DNA of 64,000 bases from an uncultured Bacilli bacterium. Lineage in GTDB: Bacteria; Bacillota_I; Bacilli_A; RFN20; CAG-826. The stretch lies in the NCBI GenBank assembly GCA_934700895.1, contig CAKUXV010000002.1:248001-312000 (forward strand), read 5' to 3'. The notes below the pieces were generated by a model, which saw nothing but the letters and a program-made list of their open reading frames with translations, did no database searches and had not been told where the DNA came from. The position numbers and the translations under genes were made by a program. Below are positions 43,657 to 51,962 of this stretch, in pieces (within the stretch, counting starts at the first letter, position 1; each line of letters starts with the position of its first letter).

Positions 43657-44340
43657 CTAATCGAGCAATTTGTATCCGTCACCATAGACGTTGCGGATAT
43701 GAGTATCCCCATCCCCTAATTTCAAGCGGAGGGATTTGATGTGCATATCCAGGGCTTTAGATTTTGGGTCAAAAGGTTTTTTCGGATCACCGAAAGCTTC
43801 GTAAAGGGCATCGCGGCTTACCGTTTTCCCTTGCCCTTCCATCAAAGTCTGGAAAATCAAAAATTCGCAGTTCGTGAGGGGAACAAGCATCCCGTTCTTT
43901 TTGGCTTCATGCTCCACCTTATCCAAGGTAAAGGGACCATAATGAATGATTTCTTTCCTTTTGGCAACGCGACGCATCTGGGCACGCACCATCGCGGTGA
44001 ATTCCTCAATATCGAAGGGGGATTCCATAAACCCGTCTCCCCCGGCGTTATAGACTTCGCACTTCTGCCTCGTCGAGACGCCTTTGCCCACGCACAAAAC
44101 ACGGGTATCGCGTTTATCCCCTTTGGACATACGGATGGTCCGCAGCACATCGATTCCTGAGATATCGCGCATATTCAAATCGAGAATGACTAGATCAGGG
44201 GGATCCGATTCAAAGGAAGCGAGAAAGGCTCTGCTGGAGGGGAAAACACGTACGATATAGTCCGATATTCGTAAGGCTCTAGCGATGCTGATACCAGAGC
44301 CAACGTGGTTTTCCACCGCGTCAACTTTATACTTGGTCAT
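43657..44340 (-). CDS. OmpR-type response regulator with atypical receiver
   Basis: 227 residues. The receiver (1-115) keeps the phospho-acceptor Asp in LVILDLNMRDISG, but the paired acidic residues that bind magnesium after beta-1 are replaced (YKVDAVENH), and the T/S...K switch reads CVGKGVSTRQ. The C-terminal winged helix (130-227) is standard (TNCEFLIFQTLMEGQGKTVSRDALYEAF, IRNVYGDGYKL). No sensor kinase is adjacent, so it may work without normal phosphorylation. The start at 44340 follows a TATACT by 8 bases. Confidence 0.85.
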   Translation of the reverse strand: MTKYKVDAVENHVGSGISIARALRISDYIVRVFPSSRAFLASFESDPPDLVILDLNMRDISGIDVLRTIRMSKGDKRDTRVLCVGKGVSTRQKCEVYNAGGDGFMESPFDIEEFTAMVRAQMRRVAKRKEIIHYGPFTLDKVEHEAKKNGMLVPLTNCEFLIFQTLMEGQGKTVSRDALYEAFGDPKKPFDPKSKALDMHIKSLRLKLGDGDTHIRNVYGDGYKLLD

Positions 44341-44348
44341 GTTCATAA

Positions 44349-44354
44349 AGTATA
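44349..44354 (-). promoter_or_regulatory. -10 box of leaderless promoter for the response regulator
   Basis: TATACT on the minus strand, 8 bases before the ATG at 44340. No Shine-Dalgarno. Confidence 0.5.
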
Positions 44355-44546
44355 GGGAAAGGAAGGGAAAAGTAAAGAAGTAATAATCGACATTATTTTA
44401 CAATAATTTTCACTTTCCTCTTACTTTTAGTCCAAATTGTAGGCATAAACAACGCATTTTTTATTTTGCTCAAAATTAAGCACTTTTTTAGCACTTCCAA
44501 AAAAAGAGGAAAAAGTATGTTTTCAGGAATCAAAACAAAAGCCAAG

Positions 44547-44568
44547 TAAAAAGGGCCAAAAGGCCCTT
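44547..44568 (-). terminator. terminator after tyrS
   Basis: AAGGGCC, loop TTTT, GGCCCTT, then TTT on the minus strand. The AT-rich stretch from here to 44355 shows no other convincing feature. Confidence 0.75.
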
Positions 44569-44587
44569 GAATCGATGGAGCAAGAGT

Positions 44588-45838
44588 TCAGAAAACGCCG
44601 AGGTAGTAATTCTTTTTTCCGCGACGAACGAGCAAATATTTCCCATACATCGCATCCTTTTGAGAAAGGACCATTTTGGGGTCGGTGACTTTTTCACCAT
44701 TGAGGAGAACGCTGTTACCCGTGATGAAGGTACGGGCTTCGCGTTTGGAGGTAGCCGCCCCTAAGGTAATGAGAAGATCTTCTAGCATCATTTCCCCTGC
44801 CACAGGCTTGCTTAAGCTGCCAAAGAGTTCCTCGATTTCTTTTTCTTTCAAGGAAGTGACATCGCCTTTGAAGAGGGCTTCCGTCATGGAGACCGCTTCT
44901 TCGGCGGCTTCTAAGCCATAGATATCCTTGGTGACTTCGAAGGCCACTTTCTTTTGGCCGATACGGGCTCCAGGAGCAGCGAAATGTTCTCTCGCCACTT
45001 CTTCGATTTGCTCGGGTTCGAGAAAAGAGAAAACTTTGAGGAAGCGAATCGCATCTTCGTCGGTGACGTTCATGAAATATTGATACATCGTGTAGGGCGA
45101 AGTGAGATTTGGATCGAGGAAGAGCGCGCCCTTTTCCGACTTGCCAAACTTTTTGCCGTCGCTGCGGAGGATCAAGCGGGCCGTTAAGCATTCGGCCTTT
45201 TCATTTTCCCCGTCGATTTTACGGATGAGTTCCAAGCCGGAGGTCAAATTGCCCCATTGGTCATTGCCCCCAATTTGCATGCTGACGCCTTTTTCGTGGT
45301 GGAGGTGGTAAAAGTCGATGGATTGAAGGATTTGATAGGCAAATTCCGTGAAGGAAATGCCGGCTTCTAAACGCGATTTCACGATTTCTTTCGAAAGCAT
45401 GTAATTGATGGAGAAATATTTTCCATAGTCGCGAAGGAAATCAATCGTCGAAAGGGGAGCGAGCCAATCGTAATTGGACACCAGTTCCCCCTTTTCGGGG
45501 TCCGAGAGATCGATATAGCGTTCGAGTTGAGCTTTGATCGAGGCGGTGTTGGCTTCTAGGGTTTCCTTGGTTTGAAGGTTTCTTTCTTTGCTTTTGCCGC
45601 TAGGATCGCCAATCATGCCGGTAGCTCCTCCAACGAGGGCCACAACTTTATGCCCGGCACGTTGGAAGCGTTTGAGAAGAGAAATCATGACGTAATTGCC
45701 AAGGTGCATCGATCCCGCCGAGGGGTCAAAACCGCAATAAATCGTCTGTTTCGTCTTCAATAATTCGCGGACGTTGTCTTCGCTCGAACACTGCTCAATG
45801 AGTCCGCGGTAGGTAAGTTCATCAAAAAAGTTTTCCAT
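44588..45838 (-). CDS. tyrS: tyrosyl-tRNA synthetase
   Basis: A 416-residue class I synthetase. CGFDPSAGSMHLGNYVMI (HIGH-type motif), QIGGNDQWGN (tyrosine-binding segment), LILRSDGKKFGKSEKGALFLD (KMSKS-type loop KFGKS), and a C-terminal S4 domain (EARTFITGNSVLLNGEKV). No T-box leader; the likely -10 lies 9 bases upstream of the ATG. Confidence 0.97.
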   Translation of the reverse strand: MENFFDELTYRGLIEQCSSEDNVRELLKTKQTIYCGFDPSAGSMHLGNYVMISLLKRFQRAGHKVVALVGGATGMIGDPSGKSKERNLQTKETLEANTASIKAQLERYIDLSDPEKGELVSNYDWLAPLSTIDFLRDYGKYFSINYMLSKEIVKSRLEAGISFTEFAYQILQSIDFYHLHHEKGVSMQIGGNDQWGNLTSGLELIRKIDGENEKAECLTARLILRSDGKKFGKSEKGALFLDPNLTSPYTMYQYFMNVTDEDAIRFLKVFSFLEPEQIEEVAREHFAAPGARIGQKKVAFEVTKDIYGLEAAEEAVSMTEALFKGDVTSLKEKEIEELFGSLSKPVAGEMMLEDLLITLGAATSKREARTFITGNSVLLNGEKVTDPKMVLSQKDAMYGKYLLVRRGKKNYYLGVF

Positions 45839-45847
45839 AGCCTTGCC

Positions 45848-45853
45848 ATTCTA
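45848..45853 (-). promoter_or_regulatory. -10 box of (nearly) leaderless promoter for tyrS
   Basis: TAGAAT on the minus strand, 9 bases before the ATG at 45838. ATGGCA 17 bases upstream could be a weak -35. The GGCAAGG between could alternatively act as a poor ribosome site. Confidence 0.45.
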
Positions 45854-46030
45854 CCCGTTTCCAAGAAAAATGCCATAGAAATGGGACGGTTTTCGGTCAA
45901 ATACAGGGAAAACTTAGTTGTGAAAAACATTCGATGATATCGGCATTCATGTTTGGATGATTGCGCTTTTCCTGGTTTTTGGCCATTTTAATGATTGTGG
46001 TTTTTTCTGAAATAGTCCGTCGCTTTTGCG

Positions 46031-46066
46031 AAAAGGAAAACGCAGCCCCATTTCTGGAGCTGCGTT
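46031..46066 (-). terminator. terminator after groEL
   Basis: AACGCAGC, 12-base loop, GCTGCGTT, then TTCCTTTT on the minus strand. The DNA between here and tyrS holds nothing recognisable. Confidence 0.75.
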
Positions 46067-46086
46067 CTCTGGTTTTTTACTAGCGA

Positions 46087-47703
46087 TCAATACATGTCGC
46101 CGGCAGGCATAGCTGGGGCCGGTTTTTCCTCTTTGATTTCGCTGACGGCGGCTTCGGTCGTCACGAACAAAGAAGCAATGGAAGAGGCATTTAGAATCGC
46201 CGAGCGAGTCACCTTGGTCGGATCCACGATGCCATTTTCAAACATATTGACCCAGGTGCCATCTTTGGCGTTGAAACCGATATCTTTCTTCGATTTTTCT
46301 TGGATTTCTTCGATTTCATCGGGTTCATAGCCCGCGTTGAGGGCAATTTGACGAAGCGGGGCATAAAGGCTTTCCAAAACCGCATTGATACCCATCTGAA
46401 TATCGTGGTTTTCTACCTTTAAGCTCGGTTTCAAGGTTTTGTAGACTTCGGTTAAGGCCGCGCCGCCACCGATAACGATTCCTTCGCTGACCGCGGCTTT
46501 CGTCGCATTGAGCGCGTCTTCAATGCGGAGCTTCTTCTCTTTGAGCTCGGCTTCAGTAAGAGCACCGACTTTCAAGACGGCAACCCCATCACCAAGTTTA
46601 GCGATGCGTTTGGCAAGGTTCTTCTTGTCGTATTCGCTATTAGAAGCATCGTATTGTTTTTGAAGTTCTTGGACGCGAGCGGCGATTTTAGCCTTGTCGC
46701 CTTCTCCGCCGACAAGAGTCGTCTTGTCTTTGCGGATCGTGGCTTTGCGAACTTTGCCAAGGTCATCGACAGTGACGTCTTTTAGCTGCATGCCAAGGTC
46801 TTTGGAGATGAATTTAGCGCCGGTCGTGATGGCAATATCTTCCAACGCCGCTTTCTGGGCATCGCCAAATTCCGGGGCTTTGACCGCGACCACATTGAAG
46901 GTGCCGCGGAGTTTATTGACCACAATCGTGGACGTAACATCCGCGTCGAGATCATCGGCGATGATAAGAAGCGGCTTATGCGCATCGACTACCGCTTGAA
47001 GAACCGGGAGAATCGTATTGATATCCGAGACTTTTTGATCGGTAACGAGGACCAAAGCATCTTCCATCTCGGCGACCATCTTCTCACGATCAGAGACCAT
47101 ATAAGGAGAGATGTAGCCTTTATCGAATTCCAATCCTTGCGTCACAGCGAGTTCATCGTCGACGCCTTTGGAGTCATCCACGGAGATGACGCCGGTCTTG
47201 CCGACTTTGCCCATGGCTTCGGCGATCAATTTGCCGATTTGGGCATCGCCGCTAGAAATCGTGGCGACGGATTCGATATCCGCGTTGGTATCGATGGGGC
47301 GAGAGATTTTAAGCAATTCTTCCGCGACCGCTTTTCCGGCTTTTTCCATGCCTTGACGAACGAAGACCGGGTTCGCACCTTTTTCGACGGCGTTGATGCC
47401 GCGGTGGATCATTTCCTGGGCAAGAAGAGTTGCCGTGGTCGTGCCGTCTCCTGCGGCGTCGTTGGTTTTGTTCGCGACTTCATAAACGAGCTTAGCGCCC
47501 ATGTTTTGGAAGTTGTTCTTGAGTTCGATTTCTCGAGCAATCGTTACCCCGTCGTTGGTGATGAGGGGAGAGCCATATCCTTTATCGAGGACGACGTTGC
47601 GTCCTTTCGGCCCAATGGTCAATTTGACGGTGTTAGCAAGCGTATCAACGCCTTCTAGCATCTCATCGCGGGCGGATTTGCCCCATTTGATTTCTTTTGC
47701 CAT
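46087..47703 (-). CDS. groL: chaperonin GroEL
   Basis: A 538-residue 60-kDa chaperonin forming the double-ring folding chamber. IKWGKSARDEMLEGVDTLANTVKLTIGPKGRNVVLD, DGTTTATLLAQEM (ATP site) and GIVIGGGAAL are intact; the C-terminus ends in PAPAMPAGDMY, a short version of the Gly/Met tail. AAAGGAAATAA precedes the ATG. Cotranscribed with groES under CIRCE control. Confidence 0.98.
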   Translation of the reverse strand: MAKEIKWGKSARDEMLEGVDTLANTVKLTIGPKGRNVVLDKGYGSPLITNDGVTIAREIELKNNFQNMGAKLVYEVANKTNDAAGDGTTTATLLAQEMIHRGINAVEKGANPVFVRQGMEKAGKAVAEELLKISRPIDTNADIESVATISSGDAQIGKLIAEAMGKVGKTGVISVDDSKGVDDELAVTQGLEFDKGYISPYMVSDREKMVAEMEDALVLVTDQKVSDINTILPVLQAVVDAHKPLLIIADDLDADVTSTIVVNKLRGTFNVVAVKAPEFGDAQKAALEDIAITTGAKFISKDLGMQLKDVTVDDLGKVRKATIRKDKTTLVGGEGDKAKIAARVQELQKQYDASNSEYDKKNLAKRIAKLGDGVAVLKVGALTEAELKEKKLRIEDALNATKAAVSEGIVIGGGAALTEVYKTLKPSLKVENHDIQMGINAVLESLYAPLRQIALNAGYEPDEIEEIQEKSKKDIGFNAKDGTWVNMFENGIVDPTKVTRSAILNASSIASLFVTTEAAVSEIKEEKPAPAMPAGDMY

Positions 47704-47733
47704 ATTCGTTATTTCCTTTCTTTAGAAGTATCG

Positions 47734-48012
47734 TTATTCGATCACCGCAAGGACATCTTCTTCTTTAATCAGAAGGAATTTGCGGTCATTTTCTTCATAA
47801 TCGGTGCCAGCATATTCGCGATAGACGACTTTTTCTCCGACTTTGAGTGCAATCGGAATTCTCTTGCCGTCTTTGTCTTTGGCACCTTCTCCCACGGCGA
47901 CGACCGTGGCGACATTGGCGACTTTTTTCTCGCTCGTCAGAACGATCGAGCCGACTTTTTTCTCGGAAGGAAGCTTCTCGAGAAGAACGTATTCATTTAA
48001 TGGACGAATCAT
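47734..48012 (-). CDS. groS: co-chaperonin GroES
   Basis: A 92-residue heptameric lid of GroEL. MIRPLNEYVLLEKL start, mobile loop with KKVGSIVLTSEKK, and VGEKVVYREYAGTDYEENDRKFLLIKEEDVLAVI. AAAGGAG lies 9 bases before the ATG at 48012, so the longer upstream reading is rejected. Confidence 0.97.
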   Translation of the reverse strand: MIRPLNEYVLLEKLPSEKKVGSIVLTSEKKVANVATVVAVGEGAKDKDGKRIPIALKVGEKVVYREYAGTDYEENDRKFLLIKEEDVLAVIE

Positions 48013-48046
48013 TTTTTGCATCTCCTTTTTTTCGGTTGCGTTATGT

Positions 48047-48074
48047 ATTGTAGGCGAATTTTTAGCAGTGTCAA
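48047..48074 (-). promoter_or_regulatory. promoter of groES-groEL
   Basis: TTGACA, 16-base spacer, TACAAT on the minus strand. The -35 lies inside the first CIRCE element, so HrcA binding would block RNA polymerase. Confidence 0.8.
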
Positions 48075-48118
48075 TATTTGAGTGCCAATATTTAGCAATT
48101 ATTTTGTTCAAGTGCTAA
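48062..48118. promoter_or_regulatory. two tandem CIRCE operators
   Basis: Element 1: TTAGCAGTG-N9-GAGTGCCAA (48062-48088). Element 2: TTAGCAATT-N9-AAGTGCTAA (48092-48118). The consensus is TTAGCACTC-N9-GAGTGCTAA; each half site differs by one or two bases and the 9-base spacing is exact. HrcA should bind both and repress the groE operon until heat stress. hrcA itself is not in the window. Confidence 0.85.
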
Positions 48119-48169
48119 AAAGGGGGGAAAACGAACTTTTAAAAAAGGCTTTTTCCCGCTTTTTTCTAT

Positions 48170-48196
48170 AAGAAAAGCCGCCCAGAATAGGGCGGC
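48170..48196 (-). terminator. terminator after the LacI-family gene
   Basis: GCCGCCC, 6-base loop, GGGCGGC, then TTTTCTT on the minus strand. Confidence 0.85.
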
Positions 48197-48214
48197 AAAG
48201 TATGGAAGGGAGGC

Positions 48215-49222
48215 TTATTTCCGTTCGACGGTCGATTGGCCTTGGGCCAAGAAAGCGTCGAAATGGGAATTGCGGTCCACGAGGTCGTTGTTGAGCAAAT
48301 CCGTGAGCATATACATCGCGCGCTTCCCCACTTCATGCATATCGATGTGCATCGTGGTGAGGGTGGGGCGGACGATATAGGCGTATTTGGTGCCGACAAG
48401 AGAAAGCACTTCTACTTGGCTAGGAAGGGATAATCCCAAGTCTTGAGCGGCGTTTTCTACGGCCGCGGCGATGGAATCGCGATAGCAGATGAAATAGCCC
48501 TTGGGGTTCTTTTTGAAGAATTCTTTGAAGTCGTTATACGTATGGGTATAGGAATCATCGCAGTTGACCACATGATAAGGACGGCCGAGTTCTTCGTGGG
48601 TTTGGATGAAGACCTTTTCGCAGCGGGAAAGCAAACGCCCCGCGTTATGGACGTGAAGGAAGGTCATCGGCTCGGTGCCGCCATGGGCGTAATAATCGAC
48701 GATGATTTGTTTCAACGCGACATCGTAATTGAAACGGATCGCGCCGATTTTATCTCCTTCGATTCGGCTATCGATGACAACGGTTGGAACGTTATAGGAA
48801 GCAATCCGTTTGATGTCATCGGAATCGAGTTGGTCGTCAAAGACAATCGCCCCATCCACGTGGGAGGAGATGACCCTTTCAATCATCTGCAAAGCTTCAT
48901 CGCGGCTATGGGCGGTGGAGAATAAAGTTAGGATATAGTTCTTCTCCCTGGCGACTTCGGTGATGCCGGAAAGCATATTGGCGATATAAACATAGTTGGC
49001 GCTGGGAATGACGATGCCGATATTGGTGGTGCGATTGGTGGCGAGAGCTTGAGCGAGTCCACTGGGACGATAGCCCAAATCTTTGATGGTTTTTTCGACT
49101 TTGGCGCGGGTTTCAGGAGTAACGGAGCCCTGCTTGTTGATGACGCGGCTCACGGTGGCTAGAGAAACTCCAGCGGCTTGAGCGACTTGGTAAATCGTGA
49201 CGCGGTCTTTGAGGTTTTTCAT
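48215..49222 (-). CDS. LacI/GalR family transcriptional regulator
   Basis: 335 residues. N-terminal helix-turn-helix VTIYQVAQAAGVSLATVSRVIN with hinge YRPSGLAQALATNRT, then a periplasmic-binding-protein-like domain. The general pattern is CcpA-like, but the HPr-contact residues were not checked. No sugar operon is adjacent, so the regulon is unknown and a global role is possible. AAGGAAAA precedes the ATG, with a TATAAT about 35 bases upstream. Confidence 0.88.
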   Translation of the reverse strand: MKNLKDRVTIYQVAQAAGVSLATVSRVINKQGSVTPETRAKVEKTIKDLGYRPSGLAQALATNRTTNIGIVIPSANYVYIANMLSGITEVAREKNYILTLFSTAHSRDEALQMIERVISSHVDGAIVFDDQLDSDDIKRIASYNVPTVVIDSRIEGDKIGAIRFNYDVALKQIIVDYYAHGGTEPMTFLHVHNAGRLLSRCEKVFIQTHEELGRPYHVVNCDDSYTHTYNDFKEFFKKNPKGYFICYRDSIAAAVENAAQDLGLSLPSQVEVLSLVGTKYAYIVRPTLTTMHIDMHEVGKRAMYMLTDLLNNDLVDRNSHFDAFLAQGQSTVERK

Positions 49223-49315
49223 GGCGCATTTTCCTTTCGGTTTTAATTATACGGCTTTCTTTTAGAAAAATATGTTGTTTTTTTTCATCTTTTTACAATT
49301 ATTTTCCAACATGTA

Positions 49316-49339
49316 AAAGAAAGCCCCTCCGAAGAGGGG
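49316..49339 (-). terminator. terminator after ytpR
   Basis: CCCCTC, loop TTCG, GAGGGG, then CTTTCTTTT on the minus strand. Confidence 0.8.
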
Positions 49340-49346
49340 ATAAGGA

Positions 49347-49937
49347 CTAGGCGAAGAAATCGGATCCGACTTCTTTTTCCTCTTCGATATAGGCGATTTT
49401 GCTTTCTTCCGAAAGGCCTAAATCATGGGGAGAGGCAATTTCGCAATCCTGAGGGATGTTGCGGATGACGCTAGAATGGAACACCGTTCCGTCAAAGCGG
49501 ATTGTTTTGTCGAGCAAAACCACGATTTTGCTTCCGATTTGTAGATTTTGATAACGGGAGGAGGTCGTTAGACTTTTGCCAAGGCATTCCAAGGTGACAA
49601 TTTGCTTTCTTTCATCCAAGGGATGTTCTTCTAGCTGGGTGACTTTGGCCACGGCGAATCCGCTAGAAGAAGAAAAATCAGGAACGGGGAAGGAAGCTTT
49701 TTGAAGTTCGTTTTTTACGATTTCTAGCAAAGCCTCGGGAGGATTGGTAATCCGGCCTTCCGCCTTGATTTTAACCAGGCGAGAGAAATTCAAGAAATTG
49801 ACTCCAATCAGTTGTTTTTGATAGAAGAGTCCGACCGTATCGCCTTTTTTAACCACTTCATCTGGGGTTTTCTCGGGATCGATCAATAGATACAAGACGT
49901 CTTTTGCCGTGGGTTTGCAATAAAATAAAGCGGCCAT
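49347..49937 (-). CDS. YtpR-type protein with tRNA-binding (EMAP-like) domain
   Basis: A 196-residue stand-alone homologue of the N-terminal tRNA-binding domain of PheT. The first 90 residues are the YtpR-specific part (DPEKTPDEVVKKGDTVGLFYQKQLIGVNFLN); residues 95-160 are the OB-fold domain (VAKVTQLEEHPLDERKQIVTLECLG...NLQIGSKIVVLLDKTIRFDG). The biological role is not established. AAAGGAG precedes the ATG. Cotranscribed after trmB. Confidence 0.85.
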   Translation of the reverse strand: MAALFYCKPTAKDVLYLLIDPEKTPDEVVKKGDTVGLFYQKQLIGVNFLNFSRLVKIKAEGRITNPPEALLEIVKNELQKASFPVPDFSSSSGFAVAKVTQLEEHPLDERKQIVTLECLGKSLTTSSRYQNLQIGSKIVVLLDKTIRFDGTVFHSSVIRNIPQDCEIASPHDLGLSEESKIAYIEEEKEVGSDFFA

Positions 49938-49942
49938 ATTTT

Positions 49943-50566
49943 CTACTCCTTTTTCAAAATAATGCGATGGATTTTATGTCCGATGGAACGGAAATTCCGT
50001 TCGTATTCGCTCATCGAATCCCCTTCTTCGTCGAAGAGATAGTCTTCTTCGTTAACAACCATCGTCAAGCCCTTTAAGCCTTGCGCTTGCTCTAAGGTAA
50101 AGGCATAAAGATTATCGTTATCCGTTTTGATGCGCAGCATCCCCCCATCTTGAAGCAAATCCCCGATTTTTTGGAGGCGGGGGAGGAAGGTAAGACGCCG
50201 TTTTTCATGACGCTTCTTGGGCCAAGGATCGCTGAAATTTAAATAAATCGTTTCAAATTTTAACGGGCGAAGTTCTTCTTCGACCGTATCAAAATCCTCG
50301 GGGCAAAGAAGAATATTTTGCAGTTCTTTTCCTAAAATTTTCTTCGCCGCCATGCCCATGATGGAAACATCGCGTTCTAGGCCAAGGAAATGGGTAGTTT
50401 GATGTTTGGTGGCTTGATCTACGATGAAGTCTCCTTTGCCAATCCCAATTTCCAAGGCCAAGGGATGGCCAAGGAAAAAAGGAGAGGAGACATCGATATG
50501 ATGAACGGCAAGTTCGGGGTGGTCATTTAGCAAAGGGGCCGCCCAGGCTTTATGTCTTCCGCGCAT
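49943..50566 (-). CDS. trmB: tRNA (guanine-N7-)-methyltransferase
   Basis: A 207-residue SAM enzyme methylating G46 of tRNA. PLALEIGIGKGDFI (SAM motif), FLGLERDVSIMGMAAKKI, and the TrmB signature YLNFSDPWPKKRHEKRRLTF. The start at 50566 (MRGRHK) has AAGGAAA upstream and sits one base after the pepV stop region; an upstream ATG lacks a site. Confidence 0.95.
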   Translation of the reverse strand: MRGRHKAWAAPLLNDHPELAVHHIDVSSPFFLGHPLALEIGIGKGDFIVDQATKHQTTHFLGLERDVSIMGMAAKKILGKELQNILLCPEDFDTVEEELRPLKFETIYLNFSDPWPKKRHEKRRLTFLPRLQKIGDLLQDGGMLRIKTDNDNLYAFTLEQAQGLKGLTMVVNEEDYLFDEEGDSMSEYERNFRSIGHKIHRIILKKE

Positions 50567-50567
50567 C

Positions 50568-51962
50568 TTATTTTCCTTGCTTAGGCAAAGCACCTAAAGA
50601 GGCAATCGCGTCCGCGTAAATATAGATTTGACGGAAGAAATCGTCCAAATAGATGTATTCGTTGGGAGAATGGATGTCGCCAGGATGCCCTTTGAAGGCC
50701 GAGCCATAAGCCACGCAATTGGGGGCTTCTTTGGCATAGGTTCCTCCTCCGATGGCCATCGGCTTATCGAAGAGTTTCAGCGTAGTCCGCTTATAGGATT
50801 TCATGAGGGTCTTCACTAACGGGGAATCTTTGGCATAAAGCAAAGGCGAGACGAGTCCTTTGCATTCGACTTTCATGCCCGAATGCTTTTCCAAATTTCC
50901 CAAAGCAAGCTTCGGGTCGGCCTTTTCTCCATAACGGTAGTCGACGCTGACGGTCAGTAATTTTTCGTGACCATCATAATGAATCACGCCGTAATTAAAG
51001 GTGGATAGACCAAGTTCGGGAGAGGAAGAGAATCCCTCAAATCCACGTCCATTGCAATCCGAAAGCACTTTGGCGAGGTTACTAAGAAATTCGTTCTTGT
51101 AGTAAGACCCAATGAATTCAAAGGCCTTCAAAGCCGCGTTGACGCCTTTTTCCGGGGTGGATCCGTGGCTAGTGGTACCGCTGAAAACAGCAAGGGTGAC
51201 CGGGCCCATGCGGGTAATTTCTCCCTTGATTGCTTTTTCAACGAAAGCTTTTTCAAAGCCTTCATCGTGGGGCAACGTCACCAAGAAACGATCGCAAACG
51301 GCATTGGAAACTACGCCGCCATCCATAGCAATAATCGGGGTCAAGTCGACTTTTTTAACCAAATGGCAACCACGGACCATGCCTTTTTCGGCATAGATCA
51401 GAGGGAAGTCCGCATCAGGGGTAAATCCGTAATCCGTCGGGGCTTTCTTCAAGGTGTGGAAATAATAATCCAAGCAGCTGGAGCCCCTTTCTTCATCTCC
51501 GCCGGCGCAGAAACGAATGGAATAATTTTTGACTAACCCTGCATCCGAAAGCAATTTGGCGGCATAGAAGGCCGCGACCAAGGGCCCTTTGTCGTCACTC
51601 GTGCCGCGGGCGATGAGTTTCGCTTCTTTTCCTTCGCCGACCAGTTCGGCTTTGAAGGGGTCTTTCGTCGACCATTTTCCAGTCGCTGGGACTACGTCGG
51701 TATGGGCATAGATTCCAATGACGGGTCCCTCGCCGCTTCCGATACTGATTTCTGTGACGTGTCCATCGCAGGTATCGACTTTAAAGCCGTTGTCTTTCCC
51801 TAGTTTGGCTAAATAATCGAGGGCGCTTTTAACTCCCGTTCCATAGGGGGCATCCTCGGAAACACTAGAGGCATCGAAAACGGATTTTTTGGCAACGAGA
51901 GCCTTGAGGGTCTCTAACGCCGGCTTTTCATAATTTTTGGCTAATTTCTTAAAATTTGGCAT
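50568..51962 (-). CDS. dipeptidase PepV-like (M20 metallopeptidase)
   Basis: 464 residues. M20 motifs: IYAHTDVVPATGKWSTKDPF (metal His/Asp), ARGTSDDKGPLVAAFYA, CAGGDEERGSSC (catalytic Glu), and a C-terminal metal His (KGHPGDIHSPNEYIYL). Family members are di-zinc exopeptidases that cleave dipeptides in the cytoplasm. AAAGGAAAAGAAA precedes the ATG. Confidence 0.93.
   Translation of the reverse strand: MPNFKKLAKNYEKPALETLKALVAKKSVFDASSVSEDAPYGTGVKSALDYLAKLGKDNGFKVDTCDGHVTEISIGSGEGPVIGIYAHTDVVPATGKWSTKDPFKAELVGEGKEAKLIARGTSDDKGPLVAAFYAAKLLSDAGLVKNYSIRFCAGGDEERGSSCLDYYFHTLKKAPTDYGFTPDADFPLIYAEKGMVRGCHLVKKVDLTPIIAMDGGVVSNAVCDRFLVTLPHDEGFEKAFVEKAIKGEITRMGPVTLAVFSGTTSHGSTPEKGVNAALKAFEFIGSYYKNEFLSNLAKVLSDCNGRGFEGFSSSPELGLSTFNYGVIHYDGHEKLLTVSVDYRYGEKADPKLALGNLEKHSGMKVECKGLVSPLLYAKDSPLVKTLMKSYKRTTLKLFDKPMAIGGGTYAKEAPNCVAYGSAFKGHPGDIHSPNEYIYLDDFFRQIYIYADAIASLGALPKQGK

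Noticed and set aside
44517..44549. Tiny ORF (10 codons) after a GAGG sequence upstream of the tyrS terminator
   Set aside because: Too short to support as a gene, and located inside the tyrS 3' region.
49223..49320. Operator for the LacI-family regulator
   Set aside because: ATGTTG and CAACAT occur about 25 bases apart, but no typical LacI-type 14-16-base palindrome is present.
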